Shown here: positions 29,284 to 40,644 of the stretch, in pieces
Position numbering within the stretch: position 1 is the first letter of the stretch
How the letters are laid out: each line of letters starts with the position of its first letter
Source of the DNA: Aricia agestis
Lineage: Eukaryota; Arthropoda; Insecta; Lepidoptera; Lycaenidae
NCBI RefSeq assembly: GCF_905147365.1
Contig: NC_056420.1
Span: 12,596,001 to 12,660,000 of the forward strand
Direction of reading: 5' to 3'
Length of the DNA: 64,000 nucleotides
Position numbers and translations under genes: made by a program
The notes under the pieces: model-generated
Told to the model about the DNA's origin: nothing
Seen by the model: the letters and a program-made list of their open reading frames with translations, nothing else
The model's database searches: none

Positions 29284-30879
29284 AGTTATAGTCCGACGAT
29301 CGTATTTTAATTAAAATATTGAAACTTTCAATATGACGCAATCTGCAAAAAAGTTTTTGCATTAGTCTGCACCTTGGGAGTCTTGGGGGAATTAATAAAA
29401 AGCGACATCCCAAAGTTTTCCGCTTTGACGAAATTATGATGAGCTCCGTCGTAGAACTAAAATATTGAACTTCTCATGCAAATTGCGATCCATCTATACT
29501 ATAGGTCTACCAGGATCTGAAGGCAATTTTTGACAGCAGATTTTCAAAAAATATCCTTGATCAATGGATAAATTTTTATATTTGCATGTTTATCACACAG
29601 ATGACAGAATCATTTAAGGCCTCAAAACTACTAAACCAATTTTATTGATATTTGTACAGACATAGAACTGTTTTACAGCGTATGTACGGTTCCTATAAGC
29701 AATCATTATTCTATTTAACATTAGTGTTTATATTTTTTATTTAATTTTATTATAACAATCTTCTAAAATTGAAACTGGTACATTCTAATAATTCTTCGAA
29801 AATTTATGGACACATATTTTACATTTCAAACATGGTAAGTAAGTAAAGGTACTGTAACCATGTATAACGAGTCTGGGTACCTACTCAATTTGCATGCGAT
29901 AATAATTTAAGAGTTTCGAAAACGAAGTTAAAAACAATGATTGCTAGTGTCTTGACTCTTGACGTTTGCTATCCCATACATTTTTGATATTATCATCTTC
30001 GCTGCCGAAATTTTCGATTGCAAGTTGTCTAAGTACTCTATAACGAGTATGCTTTTCCGCGTTTCTAACTGTCATGAATATTCATCCGCTCCGAAGCTAT
30101 CAGAATTACTTCCGTGAGTAACTTAAAATTAAAGTGATTTTCAATCAAGTTAATCGATATTATAAAGGCGCCTATTCCCACGTCGGTTTATGATTAATAA
30201 CCATGATTGCGAAGTTATCAGTATTCACAATCGATGTCGATCATGGCCAATTATAATAGACGAGTAGGCCGTTCTACATACTGTCCCACTGCTGGGCAAA
30301 GGCATCGTCCATCGGCTGGTACTCAGTCTGTGGTGATCTTTGCCCAGCGGTCAGGATGCATGCGGCCGTTTGTATCTGTATTACTGTTGTAGATACATAT
30401 TATTTTGTGATTACCAAGGGGATAAAAAAATGCATTCAAGAGTTTTATACAGTCTTGAAATAATAAAAAATATTTTTGGTCCCAAAAACCTAAGTATCTT
30501 TGAACAATGCGACGAAAATAGTTTAAAAATCTTTGTGCTGGCTTCAAAGGTAACAAGCCGGCTCAGCTGAAAATAGTCTAAGAAAACTGTTATGTCAGAC
30601 AGCAGAACGGTGTTGGTCTTCGTTTTTTACAACACGATGCGTTCTGCAGTACTTCTTTACTGCAGGTTTAATGGGGAAACCGCTGATAAAAATACTCTGG
30701 ACAGGCCTAAATTTTCTTACGTTGACCAGGCTGATCTCATGATCAGCCTGTTCAACGTTAGAAAATGTTGCTATAATAACACTCACTTCAATAAATAAAA
30801 AAAACTTAAAACTATAATTATTAGGCCACCAATTTAGATGCATGATAAAATGTCGATAAAAAGTAAAAAAACTGTAAAC

Positions 30880-30960
30880 TTTTCAATAAAAAAATAATCG
30901 GCTGCCAACGCGCTCACCATTGAGCCACAGAGGTCGTCAGACAGGAAAAGCGTCCTAACA
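30880..30960 (-). repeat. Partial tRNA-related SINE head
   Basis: On the minus strand GACGACCTCTGTGGCTCAAT followed by GGTGAGCGCGTTGGC resembles a Pol III A box (TGGCTCAATGG) and the start of lepidopteran SINEs. No B box follows in the retained part. Confidence 0.45.
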
Positions 30961-31285
30961 CTTCTCTGTTTTCGTCAGGGTTTAAAAAGGTTACCCTGTG
31001 TACCACCACGGTCCATTTGATGATTCCTCGTTAGTAATTTTCCCGGTTGTGATGGGAACCCGAATTGAGCAAATTCGATCCACGCGCCAATCGAATTAGT
31101 GACGTATTTAAATCGCCATTTTTACCTGGTGAGTCACAAACGGGACATTTCCCGGAATAATGGGATTAAAAGCAATTCCGGACAGTTCCGGACAATGTCA
31201 CGCTAATAGCGGATTATGGAAATTAGTCCATCGAAACTGTTGACGATTCGATGAATAATTCCGATACATGTGGCGCTGTTGAATA

Positions 31286-31543
31286 CAGGGTGTAACAAAA
31301 CTAAGTGATAATACTTTAGGGTGTGTATGTGTTCCTTGTAGAGAGTTCACTGTGAAAGTAGCAGCGCTGAAAGACGATTTTTTTTTCACTTTTGTATGGG
31401 CAAGGGCCCGAGCGTGACGAGTTTCCCCACACAAAACTGAAAAAAATTTTTTGGTCTTTCAGCGCTGCTACTTTCACAGTGAACTCTCTACAAGGAACAC
31501 ATACACACCCTAAAGTATTATCACTTAGTTTTATTACACCTTA
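31286..31543. mobile_element. TA-flanked foldback element
   Basis: CAGGGTGTAACAAAACTAAG after TA. The arms match 25,577-25,835. The right end is mutated (TTATTACACCTTA). Confidence 0.85.
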
Positions 31544-31585
31544 CAAGGTTCAACTTCAAGGTTCAACAACCGGGCGACCTTCAAG

Positions 31586-31762
31586 GCGCTGAAAGACCAA
31601 AGATTTTTTTTCAGTTTTGTATGGGGAAACTCGTGCCGCTGGGGCGCTTGCACAAAAGTGAAAAAAAAATTGGTCTTTCAGAGCTGCTACTTTCACAGTG
31701 AACTCTCTACAAGGAACACGTACACACCCTAAAGTAATATCACTTAGTTTTGTTACACCTTG
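31586..31762. mobile_element. Second, 5'-truncated copy of the same foldback element
   Basis: It starts inside the left arm (GCGCTGAAAGACCAAAG) and keeps the whole right arm to TTTTGTTACACCTTG, then TA. It is adjacent to the previous copy, separated by about 40 bp. Confidence 0.8.
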
Positions 31763-31814
31763 TAGACACGACGTGGTATTTTGACGGTAAGTGCTTATAT
31801 TTTCTCCGTCATAT

Positions 31815-32035
31815 AGGATGGTGGCAGGATTATTGGGATTTGGGTATGTAAAGTCGGTTCCACACCCAATATTGCTAGTTGTGTCGGTCCACTGGCTGTT
31901 TGAGAGTAAAGAGGAATAGTTACTCTAGTTAACTCTAGTAAGTGTGTAAGTGTAGCCTTGCGAACAAAGAACGCACTGGTTTTCGGTACAACAAATCGAT
32001 TTCTACGAAACCGGCCATCGGTTCTCAGTGTAGGA
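31815..32035 (+). repeat. 3' part of a SINE-like repeat
   Basis: GATGGTGGCAGGATTATTGG ... GTAAAGTCGGTTCC ... GAGAGTAAAGAGGAATAG ... GAAACCGGCCATCGG. It shares order and words with the body of the tRNA-derived SINE at 57,137-57,490 (GTAAAAAGTCGGTCC, GAGAGTAAAGGAATAG, GAAATCGGCCACCG). The tRNA-like head is missing. Confidence 0.7.
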
Positions 32036-32042
32036 TCTATTT

Positions 32043-32619
32043 TAGGGTGGGTTGCACCAACTTACTTTAACTAAGTATAATTATAACTACAATGCAAAAT
32101 GTCAAATCTTAGGTTAAAGTCAATAATGGACGCTATATTTGACTATTGTCAAATATAGCGTCCATTATTATTATACCTTGAGCTCGACAAGGCTTTAAAT
32201 GAACGTGGCGGAAAAAGGAACTAACGCTGTCATCATACAAAAACGCAATTTTTGACAGTTCTCCTTTACCAGCAGCGCCCCCGCCCACGTTCATTTACAG
32301 CCTTGTCGGACCAGCTGTCATCTGTCAAATTCTGTGGTCAAAGCAGGGCTGTAGCTACAGTCAGATTTGAGGTAGGGCAGCATTGGTTACAGGTAGGGCA
32401 GAAGTACAAAAAAATAATCATTATTTATTGATTTCTTGGGTTTTGGTATTTTTAAGGTAGAGCATTATGATTTTAAGGTAGGGCATTGCCCCCCAATGCC
32501 CCCCTCTAGCTACGGCCGTGGGTCAAAGTTAAGGTTAAAGTTAAAGTTAGCCTTAACTATAACCATAACTTTGACCTTAATTTAACTATAACTACGCCTC
32601 TGGTGCAACTCACCCTTAG
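32043..32619. mobile_element. Foldback element (GGGTTGCACCA family) with hAT insertion
   Basis: Ends TAGGGTGGGTTGCACCAACT and GGTGCAACTCACCCTTA. Inner arms include TTTAAATGAACGTGGCGG / CCCACGTTCATTTACAG. A second copy at 40,645-41,030 aligns along its length and lacks the 177-bp insertion. Confidence 0.85.
32344..32520. mobile_element. Small hAT-type element (177 bp)
   Basis: Ends CAGGGCTGTAGCTA and TAGCTACGGCCGTG, with perfect 8-bp duplications GGTCAAAG at 32,336-32,343 and 32,521-32,528. The corresponding position of the sister foldback copy (about 40,936-40,944, CTGTCAAAG) has a single site. Internal repeats of AGGTAGGGCA are present. Confidence 0.87.
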
Positions 32620-33317
32620 TAACCAATTTTGAGTCCACACTAAGCACGTTAAAAACGTTCCAATCTGAAGATTATAATCTTCAGATTGGAGCGTTTTTAA
32701 AATGCTTTTATAAGCTCGGGCTGCACCTATGTAACGGAATCTTTGAGCACGATTTTTACCTATCTCCAGTAGTCTAATTAATTCGAAACTTTGCATACGT
32801 ATGACAATGCAATAATTTAAAATTAAATATGTAAGTGTTTTTTTTAGTTTTTTGAATTTGTATTTATTTCATTGCTTACTCCTGAGACAGTCTTAGTCCC
32901 TCGAGCTGATGTCATATTATCAAAGGGTTGCCGTGGTCAGCTAACCACAGGTAGCTACTGCTGTCAGTCCCTGCTAATAGGAGTTGCCTTACTGGAAATG
33001 TGTGGTAACTGGTAAGCCAATACCCATTAAAACGTTTTTGCGAGGTTATCCATTATCCAATATCCATGTCTCTTGTATTTCCAAATATGTGGTCGCGTTC
33101 AAAGTTCGGTAAATAAATATTCGATTGGTCTGTGAATTAATGAAATGTGGTTGTATTATCAAAATAACTGTGTGCTTGTCCAGTAAATAGCTGCATACAA
33201 GCTGAAATCGCTACTGGATTTCTCTATCTGTATTCGTCAGTTTAGGGGGTTTGAAAATTATTAAAATTTACTATTAAAACCTTTGAAAAAGAGGTAGAGA
33301 AAGAAGAAAAAGAGAGA

Positions 33318-33510
33318 TCTATACTAATACTATGAATGCGAAAGTGTGTCTGTCTGTCTGTCTGTTATCTCTTCACGCCCAAACCGCTATACTGATTTTG
33401 CTGAAATGTAGCATGGAGACACTTTGAGTCCCGGGAAAGGACATAGGATACTTTTTATCCCGGAAAATTGTACAGTTCCCGCGCAACAAACACGTTTTGG
33501 TGTTATCCGT
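33318..33510 (+). repeat. Helitron-like fragment
   Basis: Starts TCTATACTAATACTATGAAT followed by GCGAAAGTGTGTCTGTCTG, then CTTCACGCCCAAACCGC and CCCGGGAAAGGACATAGG, the usual order in lepidopteran non-autonomous Helitron families. The 3' CTAG end was not found. Confidence 0.6.
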
Positions 33511-33984
33511 GAATGCAGATGGCGGACTTGCCTATTTGGTGGGATTATGTCAAGTCAGCGTTAATCATGATTTATCATCTGGACTTCACATAATCCAACC
33601 AGATTACGTCGGCACGGTGGCCGATAGATAAAATCAACGTGTCGCAAATATAAATTTTCAAGATGCACGACAAATAATATTAGTTCAGTACTCCAAAAAA
33701 ATGTCACATCCTCAAGCATTTTCCCCGAAAGGTGGGTATTTAAATGGCGTGACGTCACAAGATGGCGGCATTTATCTTGTAACAAGTTCCGGTGTAGCCT
33801 CATTAATGGTTTTTTCTGTCGTCACAGTCGTAATTAAGCCGACGAAAGATAAAACCCAGGCTTAAGGCGTAATTCGGCAAAAAGTACAAGATTACTGATT
33901 GAAATATATTTTGTTTGTAGACGTGACTTGGTGAGAAGAAATACTGCGGTAACCCACTTGTACTCAATAAAATTAGTCTATTTA

Positions 33985-34105
33985 TAGTGAGTGTGGCAAA
34001 GCAGCTATAGTTCCATACTTGTGATTGGAAACCTCCAATCAGCAGCATGGAAGTATAGCTACATGGCGCACTTGCCGGGTTGGCGCGCTTTGCCACACTT
34101 CAATA
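33985..34105. repeat. Imperfect inverted repeat
   Basis: AGTGTGGCAAAGCAGCTATA ... TATAGCTACATGGCGC ... GCTTTGCCACACT. It resembles a short foldback element. Confidence 0.55.
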
Positions 34106-34107
34106 AA

Positions 34108-34264
34108 CAGGGTATGCAAATAAACCTTCCTGCCAATTTTTTTCCAGCACTTAGGTATCATTTGGAGAGTTCATTTATCAAAAAAAATTGGGCTCGGGGG
34201 GAGGCGCGCGCGCGGGGGCACGTCACGTGCGGGTGACTTGGCAGGAAGGTTTAATTGCAGCCTG
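34108..34264. mobile_element. Foldback miniature element
   Basis: CAGGGTATGCAAATAAACCT ... AGGTTTAATTGCAGCCTG with TTCCTGCCAA/TTGGCAGGAA. The centre has a GCGCGCGCGCGGGGG run. Confidence 0.75.
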
Positions 34265-34675
34265 TATATTATTCTTCCCGGAGATCTGCCCAATATTTAT
34301 GCCAAATTTTATCAAAATCGATCTAGTGGTTTCGAAGCCGATGTAAGCGAACAAACCTCTTTGTAATATACGTTACTGCTACTCGTATTCTATGTTATTG
34401 GTAGTTTTGTATAATATTTTCATTCATTTAAATTATTCAATCTGAAATCAGACTAGGCATAAGTTTATGTTAATGCAGTAAAAGTTGAACAATGCGGCGC
34501 CTAACTCCAACCAACTTAGGCCTAATAGTTAATACTAGGCCGTTTAGCTCACCACGTTTAGCTCACTGTAACTTTTGCTATAACAAAAAGTAAAAGCATT
34601 ATCTATATTCTATCCATGCTATAATATTATAAACTAGGGGCCCGCCTCGGCTTCGCACGGGTATAAAATAATATA

Positions 34676-34869
34676 TGCTAAGCACTCACATACGGTTTTG
34701 CTCGATAGTTTTACTCCAAATCGAGCAATAACCACCGTGTGGACCGCAAAACTGACAGCTCGAAGGCTCGCTTCGAGCTGGCTCGATGGAATTAAATATG
34801 TCAAATATGTCATTTCCTTCGATTCGGGGTAAAACTATCGAGCAAAACCGTATGTGAGTACTTAGCATA
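34676..34869. mobile_element. Foldback element (ATGCTAAGCACTCAC family), copy 1
   Basis: ATGCTAAGCACTCACATACG and its complement flank inner arms TTTTGCTCGATAGTTTTAC. Copy 2 is at 56,750-56,986. Confidence 0.83.
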
Positions 34870-35346
34870 GGAAATGATTACATTCGATTCCGGCCAAAGC
34901 TCGTGGCCATCACCGCCGCAAAAGCTACGTTCTGCAGTAATATTTTCGAAAATAATAATTTAAATCATAATAATATGCTGTAAAGGACCATTTTCGTCGG
35001 ATTATTTACTGTATGTACCAGTAGTGCCCTCTGCTCTGAGTTTTGCAGGATATTACCTATTGATTTTAATGTCCTGCACTAAATTATTGTTCATGTTAAC
35101 TTGCAAATTGATGTCGTCGTACATAAACAAATTATGCGAAAATTCATATTACGCAGCCTCGGCGAGACATATAATTTTATTCACACCCTCTTTCCATATA
35201 AATATAATTATATCGACGTTGCTAAGAATTTAAATATGCTGATAGTTTAGGTAAGTATATTCCTACAAATATTACAATAGAACGTCCAAAATGTTATGGG
35301 AAAGGTGGAAATGACCACCATGATGCTAGAAGCCTACAGTAAAGAC

Positions 35347-35603
35347 CAGGCGCGGTCGCAGCCTGAAATTTTGGTGGGGGTCACTCACTAGTCACTTCAC
35401 TAATATATTTTTTTTTATCTGCGCCATTCATTGGACGGTTCTGGGATGACAGCTGTCTAAGATCGGACGCAGTGATGGTTAGGTTAGGTTAGGTTAGTTA
35501 TAGCTAGAAATTACCTTTTATTATTTGGAAGGATTTTGAGATTTTTCAATTTGACCTTAGATTTTGGGGGGGTCATGTGACCCCCCCCTTCGGACCGCGC
35601 TTG
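35347..35603. mobile_element. hAT-like element carrying a TTAGG run
   Basis: Ends CAGGCGCGGTC and GACCGCGCTTG. 8-bp flanks GTAAAGAC (35,339-35,346) and GTAAATAC (35,604-35,611) differ by one base. It contains four GGTTA units (about 35,477-35,498) and long G/C runs (GGGGGGGTCATGTGACCCCCCC) near the right end. Confidence 0.7.
35477..35498. repeat. Short TTAGG tract
   Basis: Four consecutive GGTTA units, the insect telomere motif. Inside a miniature transposon this is more likely coincidental or part of the element than a telomere fusion. Confidence 0.6.
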
Positions 35604-36044
35604 GTAAATACCCTCTTAAAGTTGGAGAATGAATAATTGGCTTGGAATGACGAAGCTGTCTATTGCTCAGTGCTCACGTTACTTATGTTTAAACTTTATA
35701 ATCAGGGGCAATCATTGACGAATATGTTTGTAACCGCTTGTATTAGTCTATTACGGACCAGCGTAGAAAGGCCACAGCAGAGGATCATTCTTGGATCAAT
35801 CCTTAGTCGTAGGTTAATCTGGCGTCAGTCTGAAACTGAAATCTAATAAAGGCTAAAAGAATAATAATAAAGTGATCAGTCCGTCAATCCACTGGTTAGA
35901 CGTTCAGTTTCGCTTCAATCTTACCAGATTGGCGGACTGAACTAATGCGAAACTGAGCGTATAACCTACATCTGTGAGGTCACTCAATGGTCCCAGCAGA
36001 AAATCAGTGCAGCAACTTGCTGCTCATGCTGAGCTGGGGTCCAT

Positions 36045-36180
36045 TTTTGTGAGATCACACAATATAATGTAAATTAAGTATTGTACTGTGTCCTGGTTTT
36101 CTCGTCCTTTGTAAATATTGTGTTGTGTGATGTACGAAATAAACTTTTCTTATTCTTATTATTCTTATTCTAAGACCGAG
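36045..36180 (+). repeat. Retroelement tail with (TTCTTA)n
   Basis: GTGTCCTGGTTTTCTCGTCC ... GAAATAAACTTTTCTTATTC followed by repeated TTATTCTTATTC. An AATAAA-containing 3' end followed by a simple repeat is typical of a non-LTR retroelement end. Confidence 0.5.
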
Positions 36181-36244
36181 TGTTTTTAGAAAAAAAGTAA
36201 GAATAAAATACATAAATCTACGGGCAATACTTTTATAAGTATAT

Positions 36245-36690
36245 ACTAGCTATTTGACCGAGCTTTGCTCGGTATTCGATAAAACACGAATAAAATGACA
36301 TTTTCTAAAAATGATTCCTAGCTAGATCGATTTATCGCCCCCCAAACCCCCTATATACTAAATTTCATGAAAATCGTTGGAGTTATATAGGGGGTTTCGG
36401 GGGCAATAAATCGATCTCTACTCCACTCGGGCTAACTTGTCGCTAGCGGTTTTTGACTCCCTGTCAAAAAATTGTCATTTTCCATATAAACCGCGATTGA
36501 CAATGAAGTGTCAGATATTGTTTATCGTGGTTTTATATGGAAAATGACAAGTTTTTGACAGGGAGTCAATGACCGCTAGCGACAAGTTAGCCCGAGTGGA
36601 GTAAGTATAGCTAGGAATCATTTTTAGAAAATGTAATTTTATTCGTGTTTTATCGAATACCGAGCAAAGCTCGGTCAAACAGCTACATAT
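36245..36690. repeat. Inverted pair of GACCGAGCTTTGCTCGG repeats with nested foldback
   Basis: Left GACCGAGCTTTGCTCGGTAT ... GATTCCTAGC and, in inverse order, right ...GAGCAAAGCTCGGTC. Between them is a foldback (36,417-36,603) with TACTCCACTCGGGCTAACTT and its complement. Other copies of the outer sequence are at 39,541-39,722 and 55,368-55,548. Confidence 0.75.
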
Positions 36691-37096
36691 TATATCCGGA
36701 ATCGGTCCGAAATCGTTCGAGTAGAAACTCACGTAATTCGGCGGAATTACACGATTATTGATAAAATTTATGTCGTTTATCGCAGAATCCATTGGAAATG
36801 AGTAAATTACAGATTAAATATTATCACAGGCCGGAGTTTGTTAACGAGCGGAGTTCCATTATGTCCGGGAAACTTTCTACGACGATTTAATAAACGCAAA
36901 TATTAATTGAAATGGCCCCGTTGCTAACTTTTTTCTGCTGATCGGGGACAAGGTTTCGCTGGCGTCTGTTTGTAAAATATTTTGTGATAATTCACTTTTA
37001 GCACAATAATCACAATCCATACTATCCATACTTCCATACTGAAGTTATAAATGCGAAAGTGTGTCTGCCTGTCTGTCTGTCGCGTCTGTCTATCTG

Positions 37097-37797
37097 TTAA
37101 GAGGGCGACTAACCCAAAAAATCAAACATCGTCCTTCTTTCTTCACACTCACTGTCTTTCATATGCCAGTAGTGCTAGCACGGCGACCAGCGGAAATGCG
37201 AAAGTATGGACAAACTGTGGAAATAAACCTAAGGTGCCGTTCCGATCTTTTTTCGTGGCATTCGTTCCGTTCGATAAAGTGGCATTTTAATTGAATTTTT
37301 CGGAACGAAAAAAGATCGGAACGGCACCTTAGGTTTATTTCCACAGTTTGTCCATACTTTCGCATTTCCACTGGTCGCCGTGCTACCGCTACAGGTGAAA
37401 AAGGACGACGCGGATTCATCGCCAAATTAGTTTTTTCTCAATAACTCGATAAATATACAACATCTTAAAAATGCGCTAGGTCGGTTTCTCAATGATAGAA
37501 TTTTATACAATGTGTTAAAAAAATAACTTAGTTCAATGCAAGGTTATAAATGAGAAATTCGTGAAAATTAGATGCATCTTTGTGATTTTTTTCTATCGAG
37601 AAAATTTTGAGATATCGTGTTTTTGCTCAAATCGAATTATTGGAAATCTAATGTAGTATCTAATTTTAAAAAATGAAACAATTTGGGCTTTATTTTCAAG
37701 TTTATACTTGAAAATAAAGCCCAAATTTTTTGATTTTATAATTCATTTTTATAAATGAATTATAAAATCAAAAAATTTGGGTTAGTCGCCCCCTTTA
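37097..37797. mobile_element. Outer miniature element (TTAAGAGGGCGAC ends)
   Basis: Starts TTAAGAGGGCGACTAACCC and ends GGGTTAGTCGCCCCCTTTAA. It is inserted in a Helitron-like repeat whose halves flank it (CTGTCTATC on the left, ACCTCTTCAGGCTCAAACCG on the right). A sister copy at 41,299-41,715 shares the first ~400 bp but lacks the inner insertion. Confidence 0.78.
37170..37391. mobile_element. Near-perfect 222-bp palindromic insertion
   Basis: Arms of about 95 bp (TAGTGCTAGCACGGCGACCA ... and the complement ending CCGTGCTACCGCTA). Flanked by CAG on both sides (37,167-37,169 and 37,392-37,394). In the sister copy the site reads ATGCCAGGTGAAAAAG without the insertion. The right-arm sequence GGTGCCGTTCCGATCTTT recurs at 37,950. 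Confidence 0.87.
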
Positions 37798-39286
37798 AGT
37801 GTTACCTCTTCAGGCTCAAACCGCTGAAACGATTTTAGTAGCTGAAATTTGTTATGGTCTATGGAGATATTTTGAGTCCGGGTAAAACGTACTTATATTT
37901 TTGGGATATCTGTAGCCCTACCACGGCCACCAGTGTGGACATAAACTAAAGGTGCCGTTCCGATCTTTACCGCGGTCAATCGCGACCGACAAAAATTCAA
38001 TTAAAATGCCACTTTATGACAGACTATAGTATATGTCATAGGATAGGATATTATTTGAATTTTTAGGACTATAGTCTGTCATAAATTTCTCGAATTTTAG
38101 CGAGACTAACAAAATGTAATCGTGGGTATCGCAGACACAAATATTTGCAATTGTTATGCGGCAGCCGGCTGCCGCTTGGGGAGTGATGGTTTAAAATTAC
38201 TTTTTATTTATATAGGTAAATATATATCAGTCAATTGTATTATACGTTGCTTCTACCCATTGTACTGTATAAATATAATACGGTGGTTTAGGTGAACAAG
38301 GTGTTTGATCAAGTCGTTCACAGTCGACTCATTAAGACACCATCAATACCACGTATTTATTAAAGGCGTCGAAACGACTACGAATTACTGAGTAGGAATT
38401 TCTACAGGCAGGCAGCAATAATTCATAGGAAGGACCTATGTTATTTAGCCGGCGGTTATATCAAGTCAATGTTAGTCGTGGACTTAACTTAAACCGACCT
38501 GATTATGTGATTTGCCATAATTATGCCAATAAGTCAATTTCTTTTTAGTACTTAAATTAAAAATTGTCAGTAGACACTATGATTCAAAAGCTTTGTCCTC
38601 ACTGTGCCTTTTCTGTTCGTCAAGGGCATGCGTTATAGCGCAGTCAACAGCGAACGTGAGGCATGCCCGCGACGCATGCCCTCTGACCGTATCCAAAAAT
38701 CAAAAATGACAATGTTGGCGTTGCGTTCGTTGACGCATTCAATTATTGAATGCGCCAAAACGAAAGTTGTAAGAAAGAAGATGACAAAAATTGAAGACGA
38801 AAGCGCATAGTGTGGACATAACTAAAGGATGCGACGAGGTGACTCGTAAGTCGTGAATCGTGAGGCATACAATTCCATACTTATCACGTTTCATACGAAG
38901 TGTTTGCATAGCATTGCCGATTCTTCGAAACTCAATAACTATAAAGGACTGCAAAATCTCTTCAGCACTTTGTACCTTCAAAATAATAATAAATTACCTA
39001 CAGAAAATAAATACATTTTACAATTATTTATAGCAAAAGCATAATATTTCAACTACAGCACATAGCTAGACACGGCTATATTATACTTTACTCGCTTTCA
39101 GTTTATTTATCTCCAAAAAGACGTTCTGTTTGCCTCCTTAATTACGCGAAGTTTGGGATCGAACAATACAAAGGTTTTCAATAAGAGCTTGGCAGGTCGC
39201 CAGAGGCTGAGTCCATTCCTTTTTATTGGCATTTATTTATCATGTAATCATTATGCACGAAACGTTTAAATATTAATTACCTGCGA

Positions 39287-39540
39287 TTGCAATTTAAATT
39301 GTATTTTCACCACTCCGACGGGTTGAATTTAAAAGTACGCTATATAGGGGGCTTATTTAAACCAAGAACTATCTTTTTTTCAAAAAACATTTGTTTGACC
39401 GCATACACACGTTTTCCGTATTCGATTTCCGAATTTGTTTTCTATATTCGGAAATCCGTATGCATGGAATCAGTATTATATTTTCATGGCATTATGTCCT
39501 ACGGCATTTTGCTGTGGGGCAATGCTGCAGGTATAAATAC
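39287..39540 (+). pseudogene. Non-LTR retrotransposon RT fragment, part 1
   Basis: The frame to 39,550 ends in YFHGIMSYGILLWGNAAGIN, a string characteristic of the post-RT region of lepidopteran Jockey-like LINEs. It is interrupted at about 39,541 by dispersed repeats and resumes at about 39,930. Confidence 0.65.
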
Positions 39541-39722
39541 AACTATATAGCTATTGGACCGAGCTTTGCTCGGTATTCGATAAAACACGAATAAAATGAC
39601 ATTTTCCAAAAATGATTCCTAGCTAGATCGATTTATCGCCCCCGAAACCCCCTATATACTGTAATATATATTAAATTTCATGAAAATCGTTGGAGCCGAT
39701 TCCGAGATTCCAATTATATATA
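39541..39722. repeat. GACCGAGCTTTGCTCGG dispersed repeat
   Basis: Same sequence as 36,245-36,410 and the inverse of 55,368-55,548 (CCTAGCTAGATCGATTTATC, TCATGAAAATCGTTGGAG). It interrupts the LINE fragment. Confidence 0.7.
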
Positions 39723-39888
39723 CAGTGTGTAACAAAAATAAGTGATAATACTTTAGGGTGTGTACGTGTTCCTTGTAGAGAGTTCAAAAAAATTTTTGGT
39801 CTTTCAGCGCTGCAACTTTCACAGTGAACTCTCTACAAGGAACACGTACACATCCTAAAGTATTTTCACTTATTTTTGTTACACCCTG
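39723..39888. mobile_element. TA-flanked foldback element, internally deleted
   Basis: CAGTGTGTAACAAAAATAAG ... TTTTTGTTACACCCTG with TA at both sides. The central arms are shortened to 166 bp. Confidence 0.85.
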
Positions 39889-39928
39889 TATACAAGAATT
39901 GCTCGTTTAAAGATATAAGATATAACAT

Positions 39929-40010
39929 TTTTGTGCTGCAGAAGCGCGCTGTTCGGGCAATCTACAAGCTGGCGTAATAATTGACTTAGAGAAAAATTAA
40001 GGGAAATTGG
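39929..40010 (+). pseudogene. Non-LTR retrotransposon RT fragment, part 2
   Basis: IFVLQKRAVRAIYKLA, then a shifted frame with REKLREIG, continues the protein interrupted at 39,540. Both halves are decayed. Confidence 0.65.
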
Positions 40011-40644
40011 AACCTTAACTGTTGAGTTTGAGTAGAAAATACATTAACTGATACACTTTATTCCGAACAATACGAATTCCGCACGTACGATTCAAGTGCT
40101 AGCCAGCCAAACGAACGTTTGCGCTAGCCTCACGGAATTCCAAATCGAAATTTCACATTAGGAATACGAATACGAAACACGTGTGTATGCGGTCAGCCTA
40201 ATATGACTTAATTATAATGATTCTAAAGACAAGCAACAAGAGACTTTGAATATTATGATGTTTCTAAAGAAAGGCTTTACCAAAATGACCTAAAAATAGG
40301 GTGTAACCCTATTACATTACATTATAATTATATTATATAAACACCAATAATAATTTGGGCCTCGTTCACATTACCCACCGATGTAAGTCTAATAAGACTA
40401 ATGATTGGCATTATAGTTTTTGCATGGTGACTAACAGCAAACTTAGCTCGACTGAACTCTTGTGTCTAGGCCAAAAAAACTAAAAAAGGGAGCTTATCAG
40501 GCCCTTTGTCACATCATCTCGAGCCTTCTTATGTCGCCCTTAAGGTGAGCTATATTAGCAGGGATCTGGGATACTACGTGCCTTTATGATGGAGTATCTG
40601 TAAGTACAGGTAATACAGTCTTTCATTTGTCTTTTAGGTAACAC

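Noticed and set aside
30429..30550. Open frame HSRVLYSLEIIKNIFG followed by LASK/gtaaca, resembling an exon
   Set aside because: The coding look is fair, but no acceptor gives the phase needed to follow the exon at 27,906. Neighbouring sequence is LINE debris.
31815..31845. Possible next exon of the RRM gene (acceptor GTCATATAG, then GATGGTGGCAGG...)
   Set aside because: The sequence is the body of a SINE also present at 57,280-57,370, so the apparent exon is repeat-derived.
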